A stretch of DNA of 64,000 bases from Halorientalis sp. LT38 (GTDB lineage: Archaea; Halobacteriota; Halobacteria; Halobacteriales; Haloarculaceae): NCBI RefSeq assembly GCF_037031225.1, contig NZ_JAYEZN010000002.1, forward strand, positions 1 to 64,000, in the 5' to 3' direction. This document shows positions 1 through 8,354 of the stretch, piece after piece. Every line of letters starts with the position of its first letter. Position 1 is the first letter of the stretch. The translations under genes and the position numbers were made by a program. Under the pieces are notes generated by a model, which made no database searches, was not told the DNA's origin, and saw only the letters and a list, made by a program, of their open reading frames with translations.

Positions 1-96
1 ACGGACGACGGGACCGACGGTTCCACGGACGACGGGACCGACGGTTCCACGGACGACGGAACCGACGGTTCCACGGACGACGGAACCGATGGGTCG
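1..96 (+). repeat. Four 24-bp tandem repeats encoding TDDGTDGS
   Basis: Units at 1-24, 25-48, 49-72 and 73-96. The first two are identical, the third differs by one base and the fourth by a few more. The array may extend left of the window. It keeps the reading frame and is a coding repeat. Confidence 0.9.
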
Positions 97-369
97 AGCG
101 GGTCCGGCGGTATTCTGGTGATCGACGGATCGGACACGCCCGAGGACATCGCCAGGTACGACTTCACCGTGTCCGGCGACGTCGAGCGTGACGAGAGCCG
201 GTCGGAGGTCTACGACAGCGGTCTGCCCTGGGACCTGATGGAAGACCGGGTCCTCGAGAGTCGCGTGGTCGGGATCGTCGGGAACGGCACGGACGCCTAC
301 CGGTTCACCGGACAGCTGACGGACATCTCGGTGGTCGGACAGGCCGACTTCACCGTCATCGGCGAGTAA
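1..369 (+). CDS. C-terminal part of a protein with TDDGTDGS octapeptide repeats (5' truncated)
   Basis: The frame is open from base 1, so the start lies outside the window. The visible part begins with four tandem octapeptides of the form TDDGTDGS, encoded by a 24-bp repeat (bases 1-96), followed by a Ser/Gly linker and a soluble C-terminal segment of about 85 residues that begins near ILVIDGSDTP and ends TVIGE. No transmembrane segment is seen in the visible part. Acidic Thr/Asp/Gly/Ser repeats of this type are common linkers or stalks in haloarchaeal secreted or surface proteins; that role is inferred. I do not recognise the C-terminal domain. It faces the glycosyltransferase gene tail to tail, 40 bp away. 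Confidence 0.7.
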   Translation, partial: TDDGTDGSTDDGTDGSTDDGTDGSTDDGTDGSSGSGGILVIDGSDTPEDIARYDFTVSGDVERDESRSEVYDSGLPWDLMEDRVLESRVVGIVGNGTDAYRFTGQLTDISVVGQADFTVIGE

Positions 370-409
370 CACGGACTCCAGCCCGCGTCGTGTGCCGGAT
401 CTGCGCCGG

Positions 410-1483
410 TCACTGCGCGCTCGCGGGCTGTGGATCCGACTCGTAGACGTCGAGGAGGTTCCTGGTGAGGCGCTCCCAGGTGTAGTCCGACGCACAGGCT
501 TCGCGGTTCCTGCGAGCCATGGCTTCGGTGCGTTCGGGGTCGCGGATCAGCGTCGCGAGCGCCGAGACCAGCGCCTCCTCGTCGCCGGGCTCGACGAGGA
601 GGCCGTTGTCCTCGTCGATCACCTCCGGAATCGCGCCGACGGCGGTCGAGACGATGGCGTTCCCGCTCGCCATCCCCTCGAGCATGGCGATCGGGAGCCC
701 CTCCGCGTAGGTCGGGAGGACGAACACGGACCCCTTCGCCAGGAGCTCGCGTTTTCGCTCCTCGGAGACGTACCCGTGATAGGTGACGTAGTCACGGTCC
801 GCGACGAACGCCTGCACCTCCGCTGCGAGCGGGCCGTCCCCCGCGATGTCGACCCGGAACGGTCGTTCGACCGTGCGTTCGAGTTCGTCGAGCGCGTCGA
901 GGAGTTCCGAGACGCCCTTCCGCGGGACCAGGTTCGAGACGAAGACGAGCCGCACGGGATCGGCCGTGAACTGCGGGTCGTAGGCGTCGAGCGTGATCGC
1001 GTTCGGCACGACGTGGATGTCGGCCTCCGTGACGTGTTTCGAGACGACCTCGCGCCAGGAGTCCGAGAGGACGATGACGTCGTCGACGGCCCCAAAGACC
1101 GCTCGCTGTAACAGCGAGACGAGTACCGAATCGGTCTCGAGGAACTCGTCGAAGGTCGAGCCGTGAACGTGGAGGATCACCTTCGAGCCCCAGACGTACT
1201 TCGCGAAGAGGACGAAGAAGGCGGATCTGTAGAACGAGAACCGGATCGCGGTGTGGACGTGGACGACCTCCGGCGGATCCTGGAACGGAAAGAGCGCGAG
1301 CACTCGCAGCGTCCGGAACAGCCCCCGAAGGATCCGGGCGAGTCCGCTCCCGGGGGGCGTCGAGTACCGCTCGTGAACCCGTACGGGCACGTGGTCGCGG
1401 AGGTGCTCTCGTTGCTTGTCGATGAACTGGGCCATCCCACCCGTGCCGGTCGGCCCGACGATCAAGACGCCGTCTGTGATCAT
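410..1483 (-). CDS. Glycosyltransferase family 4 (GT-B fold) protein
   Basis: A 357-residue GT-B type glycosyltransferase. The N-terminus has a glycine-rich loop (VGPTGTGGMAQF) typical of the acceptor domain. The C-terminal donor domain has the usual RLVFVSNLVPRKGV strand-loop, the GDGPL motif, and the hallmark segment around LPTYAEGLPIAMLEGMASG, where the EGLP...E pattern binds the nucleotide sugar. By family it transfers a sugar from a nucleotide-activated donor onto a growing glycan at the inner face of the membrane; donor and acceptor cannot be read from sequence. It lies downstream of the deacetylase and the WecB gene on the same strand, 133 bp from the former, with its own TATA-like stretch near 1528. 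The start is the first ATG of the frame. Confidence 0.9.
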   Translation of the reverse strand: MITDGVLIVGPTGTGGMAQFIDKQREHLRDHVPVRVHERYSTPPGSGLARILRGLFRTLRVLALFPFQDPPEVVHVHTAIRFSFYRSAFFVLFAKYVWGSKVILHVHGSTFDEFLETDSVLVSLLQRAVFGAVDDVIVLSDSWREVVSKHVTEADIHVVPNAITLDAYDPQFTADPVRLVFVSNLVPRKGVSELLDALDELERTVERPFRVDIAGDGPLAAEVQAFVADRDYVTYHGYVSEERKRELLAKGSVFVLPTYAEGLPIAMLEGMASGNAIVSTAVGAIPEVIDEDNGLLVEPGDEEALVSALATLIRDPERTEAMARRNREACASDYTWERLTRNLLDVYESDPQPASAQ

Positions 1484-1616
1484 TGACGTACCACCATAGG
1501 ACGACGTATCGGGATCGGACCGATAGTAATAGACCTTCTAAGTGTGGGACTGCGTCTCGTACGAGACCGGTAGTCGAAGCCAGTCGCGTCCGGCGGGCCG
1601 GCTCCGGATCGGGCGG

Positions 1617-2516
1617 TCAGGCTCGCTCGGCCACACTCTGTCTCTCGTCCACGAGGAACTCCTCGTAGAACTGGCCCGGAGACCCGACCCACGCGCCCCG
1701 TTCGAGCGCGCCTTCGACGAGTTGCCGATACAGACGCCGGTATCCCGGAAAGTCGCGGTCGCAGAAGTAGCGCGGATGGAACAGCGCCGTCATCACGGCC
1801 CGTTCGGCGGCGGCGGTGTCCAGCAGGGACTCACAGACCGCCCACGCGCGGGCGAACTCCTCGCCGGGGTCGGGGAGGTGTTGCTCCATCAGGGTCAGCG
1901 GGAACACCACGAACTCGTCGTCGAACGGTCTGACGACGTCGTAGCCGAACTGGAACCCACACTCCGTCCTCGAGCCGAGCGACGCGTCGTACTCGAGCCC
2001 GATGGCCTCGTGATGGCGCCACGTGTCCGGAATCTCCAGGTTCAGGTAGTGCTGTCGACCGCCCCTGATCTCGCCGTCGACGACCGATTCGATGCGCGAT
2101 TTCTCACGCTGCAATCGCTCGCGATCGTCCGGCGTGTGAAACGAGCCGTGCAGGCCGACCTCCCAGCCGTCCCCCTCGAGTCGACGGAGGACGGTGGCGA
2201 GCTCCGGGTCCCGGACGTCGTACCGACCGAGCGCCTGCACGAGCGCGTCGAAGTCGAGGAGGTCGGTCGGCGAGTGGTTCCACACCGGCGGTTCGCTCAG
2301 GAAGTAAAACGCCGAACGCACGCCCAGGTCCGCCTCCAGGTCCGTGATCGTCTCGAACTGCCAGTAGGGGTTCCGGCCGGGCAGCAGGTCGAGCAGGTGG
2401 CTCGGTGCTCGCTCCGTCACCGCGTAGAACAGCGACTGGTAGGTCTTGTACGGTCTATCGACGTCGTGGGTGAGACAGAGCGCGAACGGGTAGTCGGTGT
2501 TCTCGACGACGGTCAT
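1617..2516 (-). CDS. Polysaccharide deacetylase-like (NodB homology) protein
   Basis: 299 residues. The N-terminal CLTHDVDRPY segment matches NodB motif 1, whose Asp is the catalytic base and metal neighbour. GLHGSFHT further on supplies the H-x-x-x-H metal-binding pair of motif 2. The family removes N-acetyl or other acyl groups from sugars, often within surface polysaccharide clusters. The ATG directly abuts the TGA of the WecB gene (2517-2519), so the two are almost certainly one transcript. A WecB-type epimerase, this deacetylase and a GT4 enzyme together point to an amino-sugar-containing surface glycan. The acceptor is unknown. It could also act on a lipid-linked intermediate rather than a finished polymer. 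Confidence 0.85.
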   Translation of the reverse strand: MTVVENTDYPFALCLTHDVDRPYKTYQSLFYAVTERAPSHLLDLLPGRNPYWQFETITDLEADLGVRSAFYFLSEPPVWNHSPTDLLDFDALVQALGRYDVRDPELATVLRRLEGDGWEVGLHGSFHTPDDRERLQREKSRIESVVDGEIRGGRQHYLNLEIPDTWRHHEAIGLEYDASLGSRTECGFQFGYDVVRPFDDEFVVFPLTLMEQHLPDPGEEFARAWAVCESLLDTAAAERAVMTALFHPRYFCDRDFPGYRRLYRQLVEGALERGAWVGSPGQFYEEFLVDERQSVAERA

Positions 2517-3617
2517 TCAACGTGACACCCTGGCCGTCCGCGGTTCGCTTCCGTCGACGCCGGTTTCGAGCGCCGACACGATCCGTGCGGCAGCGTTGCC
2601 GTCCCCGTACGGGTCCGGTTTCGTCGTGGTGTCGAACACCCGACCGAGATTGCGCTCGATCGCGCCGCTGTCCGAACCGACGAGGACGTTCCAGCCGCAG
2701 GCGACCGTCTCCTCCCACTCGGTCTCCTCGCGGAGCGTCACGCAGGGGGTGTCCAGGTAGAAGGCCTCCTTCTGGACGCCACCGGAGTCGGTCGCGACGC
2801 GCTCTGCCCCGTCGACGAGCCGGAGGAAGTCCAGGTAGCCGACCGGATCGATCAGCTCGATCGGGCCCGGCAGGTCCCCGAGCAGTCCCGCGTCGTCGAG
2901 CGCCTGCTCGGTCCGGGGATGCGCCGGGAAGACGACCGGGAGCCGCGACTCGGCGAGTCCGGCGAGGATCTCGACCAGCCGGTCCGGGTCGTCGGTGTTC
3001 GTCGCGCGGTGGACCGTCGCGAGGACGTACTCCCCGTCGTCGTATCCGAGCCGGTCCAGCACGGACGAGCGCTCGCGCGCTCGCTCCCGGACGGCAAGCA
3101 GCGAATCGTACATCACGTCGCCGGTGACGTGGACGCCGTCCGTGATGCCCTCGGCGGCGAGCCTGTCCGCCGCGCGCGTCGACGGCGCGAACAGCAGGTC
3201 CGAGCAGTGATCGGTCAGGACGCGGTTCGTCTCTTCGGGCATCGACCAGTTGTCGCTGCGGAGGCCCGCCTCGACGTGGGCGACGAGCGGCTCGCGTTTC
3301 GCGCCGGCGAGGGCGGCGGCCAGCGTGGAGTTCGTGTCGCCGTAGACGAGTACGACGTCCGGCGATTCGTCTGCGACGACGCCGTCGAGTTCGGCGAGCA
3401 TCGCTGCGGTCTGTTCCCCGTGAGTCCCCGAGCCGACGCCGAGGTTCGCGTCCGGTTCGGGGATGGGGAGCTCCTCGAAGAACACGTCGCTGAGTTCGTG
3501 GTCGTAGTGCTGTCCCGTGTGGACGAGCACCTCCTCGTGTGCGCCCGAGAGCGCGTCGGAGACGGGGAACGCTTTCACGAACTGCGGGCGAGCGCCGACG
3601 ACGGAGAGGACCTTCAT
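2517..3617 (-). CDS. wecB: UDP-N-acetylglucosamine 2-epimerase (non-hydrolysing), WecB type
   Basis: 366 residues. Interconverts UDP-GlcNAc and UDP-ManNAc, the first step towards UDP-ManNAcA. The N-terminus MKVLSVVGARPQFVKAFPV is diagnostic; further family marks are HTGQHYDHELSDVFF, VYGDTNSTLA, HVEAGLRS and, in the C-terminal domain, ATDSGGVQKEA and CVTLREETEWEE. I chose the ATG at 3617 because the family begins directly with MKVL; an in-frame upstream extension of ten residues is not family-like. The UDP-sugar dehydrogenase at 51187-52557 would be the natural next enzyme, but it lies far away. A TAACAAA element sits near 3744-3750 on this strand. Confidence 0.93.
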   Translation of the reverse strand: MKVLSVVGARPQFVKAFPVSDALSGAHEEVLVHTGQHYDHELSDVFFEELPIPEPDANLGVGSGTHGEQTAAMLAELDGVVADESPDVVLVYGDTNSTLAAALAGAKREPLVAHVEAGLRSDNWSMPEETNRVLTDHCSDLLFAPSTRAADRLAAEGITDGVHVTGDVMYDSLLAVRERARERSSVLDRLGYDDGEYVLATVHRATNTDDPDRLVEILAGLAESRLPVVFPAHPRTEQALDDAGLLGDLPGPIELIDPVGYLDFLRLVDGAERVATDSGGVQKEAFYLDTPCVTLREETEWEETVACGWNVLVGSDSGAIERNLGRVFDTTTKPDPYGDGNAAARIVSALETGVDGSEPRTARVSR

Positions 3618-4014
3618 CTGGAGCCCCTCCGCGAACCGTCGACACACCGAACTACCGCCGTCCTGCGCACAGTACCACCACGAGGGACCCGAGCGAGAGT
3701 CGCCAACATACTACGATCGACCGAACGGTCGCCGTTGTGTCCCTTTGTTATGGATTACGTGCCGGACGACTCCGTGTATCAGACCGCGGCTAACGGGCCG
3801 CGAGGCGGGACGAGTGGCGGCCGACAGATTCGTCTCGGCGAGCGCTGGCGCCGAGGCCGGCCGAACGACGACGCGGCGAGTCCTCGTTCCCGCGGCGGAC
3901 GCTGGAGGGGAGGGATCCCGAACCGGTAACCACACTATAACGAAACGGATCGAACTCGCAGCTACGCGATACGGAACGGCGCCGGAGACGTCCGTGCCTG
4001 GAGACAAACAGACA
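3618..4014. other. Intergenic region between divergent wecB and FemAB-like genes
   Basis: About 400 bp that must carry both promoters. On the minus strand a TAACAAA element lies at 3744-3750, preceded by CA. On the plus strand an AT-rich stretch (ACTATAACGAA, near 3934-3944) lies about 70 nt ahead of the FemAB-like start and could be its TATA box with a short leader. No convincing gene was seen. Confidence 0.5.
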
Positions 4015-5058
4015 ATGAGCGTGGAAATCAGGGAAGCGACACAGACGGATCGGTCGGAGTGGAACGGGTACGTCGAGCAGTCGCCGTGGGCCGGGCTCTT
4101 TCACCGCCGGGAGGTGATCGACGCGCTCGCCCGGCACACCGACGCGACCCCCACCCTCCTGGTGGGGTTCAAGGGGCAGGAACCGGTCGGGATCTTCCCG
4201 GTGTTCGAGCTGCGGAAGGGACCGGTCTCGGCCGCGGTGTCGCCGCCACCGGACGTCCGAGTCCCCTATCTCGGGCCCGCCCCGCTGAACGTCGACGGGA
4301 TGAAACAGCGCAAGGCCGAGCGTCGCCAGCGCCGCTTTCTCGAGGGCTGTCTCGACTGGATCGACGAGATGCTCGATCCGGCGTACGTCCACCTGCGACT
4401 ACACCACGGATATCCCGACCTGCGTCCGCTGACCTGGGAGGCGTTCGACGTCGACCCCGCCTACACCTACCTCGTCGACCTCTCGGTCGGGCGCGAGGAC
4501 CTGCTCGACTCCTTCAGCCGCGACGCCCGGACCAACATCCGGGACGGCCGGGAGAACGACGACGTGACCGTCGAGGAGGGCGGCCGCGGCGACGTCCCCT
4601 TCGTCATGGATCGTGTCCGGCGGCGGTACGAGCGCCAGGACGTCGACTTCGGGCTCCCGACCGCGCTGGTCACGGACCTCTACGAGTCCCTGCCCGAGGG
4701 GGCGATCCGCCCCTACGTCTGTCGCGTGGACGGCCGCCGGGTCGGCGGCATCCTGGCCTGCGAGCTCGGGGACACCATTTCTCGGTGGCAGGGCGGGGTC
4801 AAGACCGACCTCGAGGTCGACGCGTCGATCAACGACCTGCTCGACTGGCGGGTGATGGCCGACGCCGTGGACCGCGGCCTGACGACCTACGACCTCGTCG
4901 GCGCCAACAACCAGCGAATCAACGACTACAAGGCGAAGTTCAATCCGGAACTCCAGCAGTTCTACAGCGTCGAACGCGGGTCGACGGTGATGACCCTCGC
5001 GACAGGCCTCTACCAGCGCCTCCGGGGGACCACCGGCAGCCTCTCGCCGGTGAAGTAG
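4015..5058 (+). CDS. FemAB/GNAT-like acyltransferase of the surface-polysaccharide type
   Basis: 347 residues. The layout is that of FemAB-related, GNAT-fold proteins (often annotated lipid II:glycine glycyltransferase or CelD/BcsL-like): an N-terminal GNAT half with SPWAGLFHRREVIDAL and LVGFKGQEPVGIFPVF, then SFSRDARTNIRDGRENDDV, and a second half ending in the conserved TTYDLVGANNQRINDYKAKF block. In archaea, which lack lipid II, such enzymes are thought to acylate exopolysaccharide or glycan sugars; that is inference. I chose the ATG at 4015 (MSVEIREAT), since the frame upstream is not family-like. It is divergent from wecB and belongs to the same glycan region. Confidence 0.8.
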   Translation: MSVEIREATQTDRSEWNGYVEQSPWAGLFHRREVIDALARHTDATPTLLVGFKGQEPVGIFPVFELRKGPVSAAVSPPPDVRVPYLGPAPLNVDGMKQRKAERRQRRFLEGCLDWIDEMLDPAYVHLRLHHGYPDLRPLTWEAFDVDPAYTYLVDLSVGREDLLDSFSRDARTNIRDGRENDDVTVEEGGRGDVPFVMDRVRRRYERQDVDFGLPTALVTDLYESLPEGAIRPYVCRVDGRRVGGILACELGDTISRWQGGVKTDLEVDASINDLLDWRVMADAVDRGLTTYDLVGANNQRINDYKAKFNPELQQFYSVERGSTVMTLATGLYQRLRGTTGSLSPVK

Positions 5059-5067
5059 CGCGGGGCG

Positions 5068-5448
5068 TCAGCCCGTCGCGGCGACGTCCGCCACCGCGTC
5101 GACCAGTTTCTCGTACAGTTCGTCGGCCTGCTCGTCGTCGTAGTCGGTGTGGTACTCCTTCGCCACCCCGCGCTTGGCGAGGTTGACGTGCCGGTCCGGC
5201 GTGACGCCGTGGTCGTCGAGGCACTCGCGCGCACATTCGAGGGGACAGCCGTCGATCACGACCGTCGGCCGCCCGGACGTGGCGGCGTCGACGAGCGGTC
5301 CCACGTCGCCACCGACGCCGGCGATACAGGACATCTCCGCCACCTGCTCCCGGTCGAGCCTGACCGCGAGGTCGTTCGCCATCTGCGCCGCGCTCGAACA
5401 CCCCGAACAGGAGTAGACGAGCGGCAGGTCGTCGTACGCGTCCGTCAT
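5068..5448 (-). CDS. DGC-domain putative zinc-binding protein
   Basis: 126 residues with the cysteine pattern of the DGC family: YSCSGCSSAAQMAND at the N-terminus, MSCIAGVGGD in the middle, and the name-giving region VIDGCPLECARECL. These conserved cysteines are thought to bind zinc. Biochemical function is not established; members often neighbour sulfur-transfer and redox genes, which fits the DUF2249-like gene upstream (86 bp away, same strand) and the peroxiredoxin beyond it. Length and start agree with the family. Confidence 0.85.
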   Translation of the reverse strand: MTDAYDDLPLVYSCSGCSSAAQMANDLAVRLDREQVAEMSCIAGVGGDVGPLVDAATSGRPTVVIDGCPLECARECLDDHGVTPDRHVNLAKRGVAKEYHTDYDDEQADELYEKLVDAVADVAATG

Positions 5449-5533
5449 CGAGAGACGGGTGATCCGGGGTCGCCCAAAGCCTTGCCCCGAACGCCGTTCG
5501 CCACGGACCCGGTCGCGGCCAGTCGTGGGACCG

Positions 5534-5767
5534 CTACTTCTTCGGCAGGGTCGCGACGAACTCCTCGGGGCCGACCCGGTCGACCACGTAGTTCTCGGCG
5601 TCGAACGACTCCACCTCGGCCGCCATCTGGTGGTACAGCGGCGTCGGCTCGTGATCGTTGACGATGGTCAACGCTTCGCCCGAGTCCAGGTCCTCGAAGG
5701 CCTGGAAGATCTTCGGGTGGCGCTCGGGCGGCGGGATCTCGCGGATGTCGAGTCGTGTTCCTGTCAT
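5534..5767 (-). CDS. DUF2249 / TusA-like small protein
   Basis: 77 residues. The pattern LDIREIPPPERHPKIFQAFEDLDSGE followed by LTIVNDHEPTPLYHQM is typical of DUF2249, a family with the SirA/TusA-like fold. The conserved NDHEP segment is visible, but the catalytic cysteine of true TusA sulfur carriers is absent; the protein has no cysteine at all. In other prokaryotes these proteins occur with haemerythrin-like, nitric-oxide and redox proteins. Here it lies between a peroxiredoxin and a DGC protein on one strand, which suggests a shared redox or sulfur role, by context only. Confidence 0.85.
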   Translation of the reverse strand: MTGTRLDIREIPPPERHPKIFQAFEDLDSGEALTIVNDHEPTPLYHQMAAEVESFDAENYVVDRVGPEEFVATLPKK

Positions 5768-5840
5768 TCCGACCAGACCTTCCGGCGGGACGACGAAGGC
5801 CGTTGTTCCGAAGGTGTTCCCCTCGCCTCCTCGCGACGGC

Positions 5841-6314
5841 TCAGGAGGATTCGACGGCGTCGAACAGTTCCTCGTAGTCGGGTTCGTTCGTCGGGTCGTC
5901 GGCGACCCAGCGGTAGACGACCGTCCCGTCCTCGTCGAGGACGAAGACGGCCCGGTTGGCGATGCCGTACAGCCCCAGGTCCGGGATGTCCATCTCCAGG
6001 TCGTAGGCCCGGATGGCGTCGCCGCCCATGTCGCTCACGAGGTCGAACTCGATGCCGTGCTCGTCGCGGAACGCGCCCTGGGAGAACGCCGAATCGGCGC
6101 TGACGCCGAGCAGCGTCGCCCCCCGCTCCTCGAACTCGGCGCGTCGGTCCTCGAGGGCGACCATCTCGTTGGTGCAGGGCGGCGTGAACGCCCCCGGGAA
6201 GAAGGCGAGCACGACCGGGCCGTCGCCGAGTCGGTCAGACAGGTCGAACGATTCGTGATCGCTGGTGCCGAGCGTCGCGGTGAACGTCGGCGCGGTGTCT
6301 CCGTTCTCGGGCAT
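5841..6314 (-). CDS. Peroxiredoxin (AhpC/TSA, Bcp/AhpE-like)
   Basis: 157 residues. Thioredoxin-fold peroxidase that reduces peroxides through a peroxidatic cysteine. The active-site motif is FFPGAFTPPCTNEM, equivalent to the P-x-x-x-T/S-x-x-C pattern, with the Cys in the PPC turn. The second conserved region, GVSADSAFSQGAF, and RAVFVLDEDGTVVYRWV also match the family. No second cysteine is visible elsewhere, so it looks like a 1-Cys enzyme needing an external reductant. The ATG at 6314 gives the standard MPENGDTAPTF start; a longer in-frame extension is not family-like. It is followed by the DUF2249-like and DGC genes. Confidence 0.92.
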   Translation of the reverse strand: MPENGDTAPTFTATLGTSDHESFDLSDRLGDGPVVLAFFPGAFTPPCTNEMVALEDRRAEFEERGATLLGVSADSAFSQGAFRDEHGIEFDLVSDMGGDAIRAYDLEMDIPDLGLYGIANRAVFVLDEDGTVVYRWVADDPTNEPDYEELFDAVESS

Positions 6315-6385
6315 CACTCCAAGTGGGACCGCCAGCCGCATAAATTCGGTCACGAACGCGGTCCCCTGCCGGGTCGCGTCCCCGG

Positions 6386-7087
6386 TCACCCCCGCGGCGG
6401 GTCCGTGAGCGCCGGGTCCCGCGCCGAGGGCGTGAGCGACTTCAGGTCGAACTCGGACTTGCCGCAGAACCGCTCGGCCAGCGACGCGAGCGCGCCCGTC
6501 CGGAGCACGTCGGCGACGTTGTGGGCGAGCAGCGGTTCGAACTCCCCGGCCTCGAAGGCCGCGACGGCCTCGCCGCTGTCGTCGAAGGGATCGGCCGCCG
6601 TCAAGCCGTTTCCCACGAGGGTATCGTAGGCAGTCACCAGGTCGTTCCGGTCCTCGCCGTCGGCGGTCGTGTTGAACCGCTTGCGGATCAGCGGCAGCAC
6701 GTCGGCGTACGGGACGTCGTCGAAGGGCCACTGCAGTCCCAGCAGCGCGTATCGCGTCCGGAGGAAGGGGAGGTCGAACCCGCCGTTGAACCGCTCGCCG
6801 TTGTAGGCAACGAGGAGATACTCCCGGGGAGCGACGGCCTCTCCGAGGAACGCGGCGACCGCTTCGAGCAGTGCCCGCTCGTCGGGGTGGACTCGCACCT
6901 GGACCGCCGTCTCGAAGGTCTCGCTCAGCCGGGATTCGAGTCGGTCCGCGTCGGCCGGGTGCCCGTCCGCGTTCAGAAAGACCCGACAGCCGAGCGGTAG
7001 CGAGAACCCGACGACGCTCACGGCCGCGTCGGTCTCGAACCCGCTCGTCTCGATGTCGAACGGGACGTGCGTCAGGCGCGTCCCCAT
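6386..7087 (-). CDS. DEDD-type 3'-5' exonuclease-like (RNase H fold) protein
   Basis: 233 residues. Three blocks of a DEDD exonuclease can be read: FDIETSG near the N-terminus (ExoI, Asp and Glu), AYNGERFNGGFDLPFL in the middle (ExoII, with Asp) and LLAHNVADVLRTG (ExoIII-like, His/Asp). This is the arrangement of stand-alone exonuclease domains related to the proofreading domain of family B polymerases and to YprB-type RNase H-like nucleases. It probably acts in DNA repair or RNA turnover. The ATG at 7087 is preferred; a GTG nine bases upstream is possible. It is followed 71 bp later by the peroxiredoxin gene. Confidence 0.75.
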   Translation of the reverse strand: MGTRLTHVPFDIETSGFETDAAVSVVGFSLPLGCRVFLNADGHPADADRLESRLSETFETAVQVRVHPDERALLEAVAAFLGEAVAPREYLLVAYNGERFNGGFDLPFLRTRYALLGLQWPFDDVPYADVLPLIRKRFNTTADGEDRNDLVTAYDTLVGNGLTAADPFDDSGEAVAAFEAGEFEPLLAHNVADVLRTGALASLAERFCGKSEFDLKSLTPSARDPALTDPPRG

Positions 7088-7506
7088 CGTGACCACCCTT
7101 CGTTCACGCTCGCCGCCCGGTTCCCCCGACTCGTCTCGGTCGGTGTTCGATCCCCCCGAACCGTCCGGGACGAGACGCGGTCCGCTCCGCTCGCGCGTTC
7201 TGGAACGCCTCGTCCGGGGTCGCTGTCACCCATACTCGACCGTCGACCCGACGGCAGTTAACGCGTGCCGGGCCGTTTCCGGATTTCCGGACCGGCCCGC
7301 GAGCCGCGACGGCCGTGGCCCACCGCCTCGGCCCCCGACCGTCGGACGATCGTCTGTTACCATCTCTCACGGAACTGGAAACCGACCGACGACGACGGTT
7401 ATTCGCCAATTTACGCTCCGATATAATGTGAAAGAAGCGTCAGACACCTATCTAATTCCTCTCAGAAACAATTAACTCCCTCGCTGAGAGAATACCAAGA
7501 GCAATC
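7088..7506. other. Intergenic region between divergent exonuclease and small CPRC-protein genes
   Basis: About 420 bp. It contains a TTTCCGGATTTCCGG direct repeat at 7276-7290, also seen ahead of the orc and RadA-like genes, an AT-rich stretch (GATATAATGTG) near 7420-7430, and a second (CAATTAAC) near 7469-7476, about 34 nt before the GTG at 7507 and so a candidate TATA box. No gene recognised. Confidence 0.5.
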
Positions 7507-7734
7507 GTGTCGACCCCCGAAAACACCGTGGACGCGACCGAGGCGCCCCTCACACTGCCGTGTGATCACAGCTTCGCGTATTCGACGCTCTCGGACTCGG
7601 TCGCCTTCACCATCGAGAACATCGGGTCGACCGCGGACGGTGCGATGTACATGGAGATCGCCTTCTCCTGTCCGCGCTGTGAGTCACCGGTGAAAGTCGA
7701 ACTCCTCGAGTCGGTCGTCCAGTCGATGGCGTAA
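7507..7734 (+). CDS. Small hypothetical protein with a CPRC motif
   Basis: 75 residues from a GTG start. It has a threonine/glutamate-rich N-terminus, a central segment resembling a beta-rich domain, and one CPRC knuckle near residue 57 (FSCPRCESPVKVELLE). An additional cysteine and a histidine (LPCDHSF) near residue 19 could complete a zinc site. Function unknown; the size and motif resemble the many small zinc-ribbon proteins of haloarchaea. A TATA-like element lies about 34 nt upstream. Confidence 0.65.
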   Translation: MSTPENTVDATEAPLTLPCDHSFAYSTLSDSVAFTIENIGSTADGAMYMEIAFSCPRCESPVKVELLESVVQSMA

Positions 7735-7780
7735 CCCGGCCGGTGTCGTCACAGTCGCGGCCGTCTTCTCGCCTCGCCAG

Positions 7781-8353
7781 TCACTCCCAGTCTCCGGCCT
7801 GGATCTCTTCGGCGGCGGTCCGCGCGCGCTCGACGTACTCGTCGACGAACGCGTCAAGGCCGACGATCAGCGCCTCGCGCCGGACCTGTCGCTCGACCTC
7901 CGCGTGGACGTCGCGGCAGAGCCGCTCCATCCGGTCCTGTGCCGCGTTGTGGCGCCGCTTGGCCGCCTCGTCCCCGAGCCGGTAGTTGCGGAGGCCCCGT
8001 TCCTCGAAGGCGACCTCGATGCGCCGGGCGGCCTCGCGATAGATCCCCGCGATGCGGTTCCACGGGGCCGTCCCCGCGAGGCTGCGGTCGCGGAATTCGG
8101 GGTCCTGGACGATCCGGCGCGCGAACGCGTCGATGGTCTCGGGCGTCGCGGTGTCGAAGAAGAAGTAGCGTTCGAGGACGTAGTCGGGGCCGGTCACCAC
8201 GACGTAGTCCCGCCCGCCGATCGGTCCCGTGGGGTCGAGGCCTCGCTCGACGTGGGCACCGTCGTCGTGGAACGACGAGACGACGTACCGCTCCGCGTCC
8301 GTCTCGGGAGCGACGCCCCGTGACGACCGCGTCGGTGCCCACTCGCCCGCCAT
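7781..8353 (-). CDS. Hypothetical protein, second gene of a two-gene unit
   Basis: 190 residues, acidic and arginine-rich, predicted soluble. Residues 20-90 look alpha/beta (RYVVSSFHDDGAHVERGL, RDYVVVTGPDYVLERYFFFD) and the C-terminal 100 are helical. I do not recognise the family. The ATG at 8353 lies one base from the TAG of the upstream gene (8355-8357), so the two are translationally coupled. The partner has a possible ribbon-helix-helix layout, so the pair could be a DNA-binding protein plus effector, but nothing further can be said. Confidence 0.6.
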   Translation of the reverse strand: MAGEWAPTRSSRGVAPETDAERYVVSSFHDDGAHVERGLDPTGPIGGRDYVVVTGPDYVLERYFFFDTATPETIDAFARRIVQDPEFRDRSLAGTAPWNRIAGIYREAARRIEVAFEERGLRNYRLGDEAAKRRHNAAQDRMERLCRDVHAEVERQVRREALIVGLDAFVDEYVERARTAAEEIQAGDWE

Positions 8354-8354
8354 G

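Noticed and set aside
3517-4014. N-terminal extension of the FemAB-like protein
   Set aside because: It overlaps the wecB start region, is Arg/Thr-rich and unlike the family; the ATG at 4015 gives the normal N-terminus.
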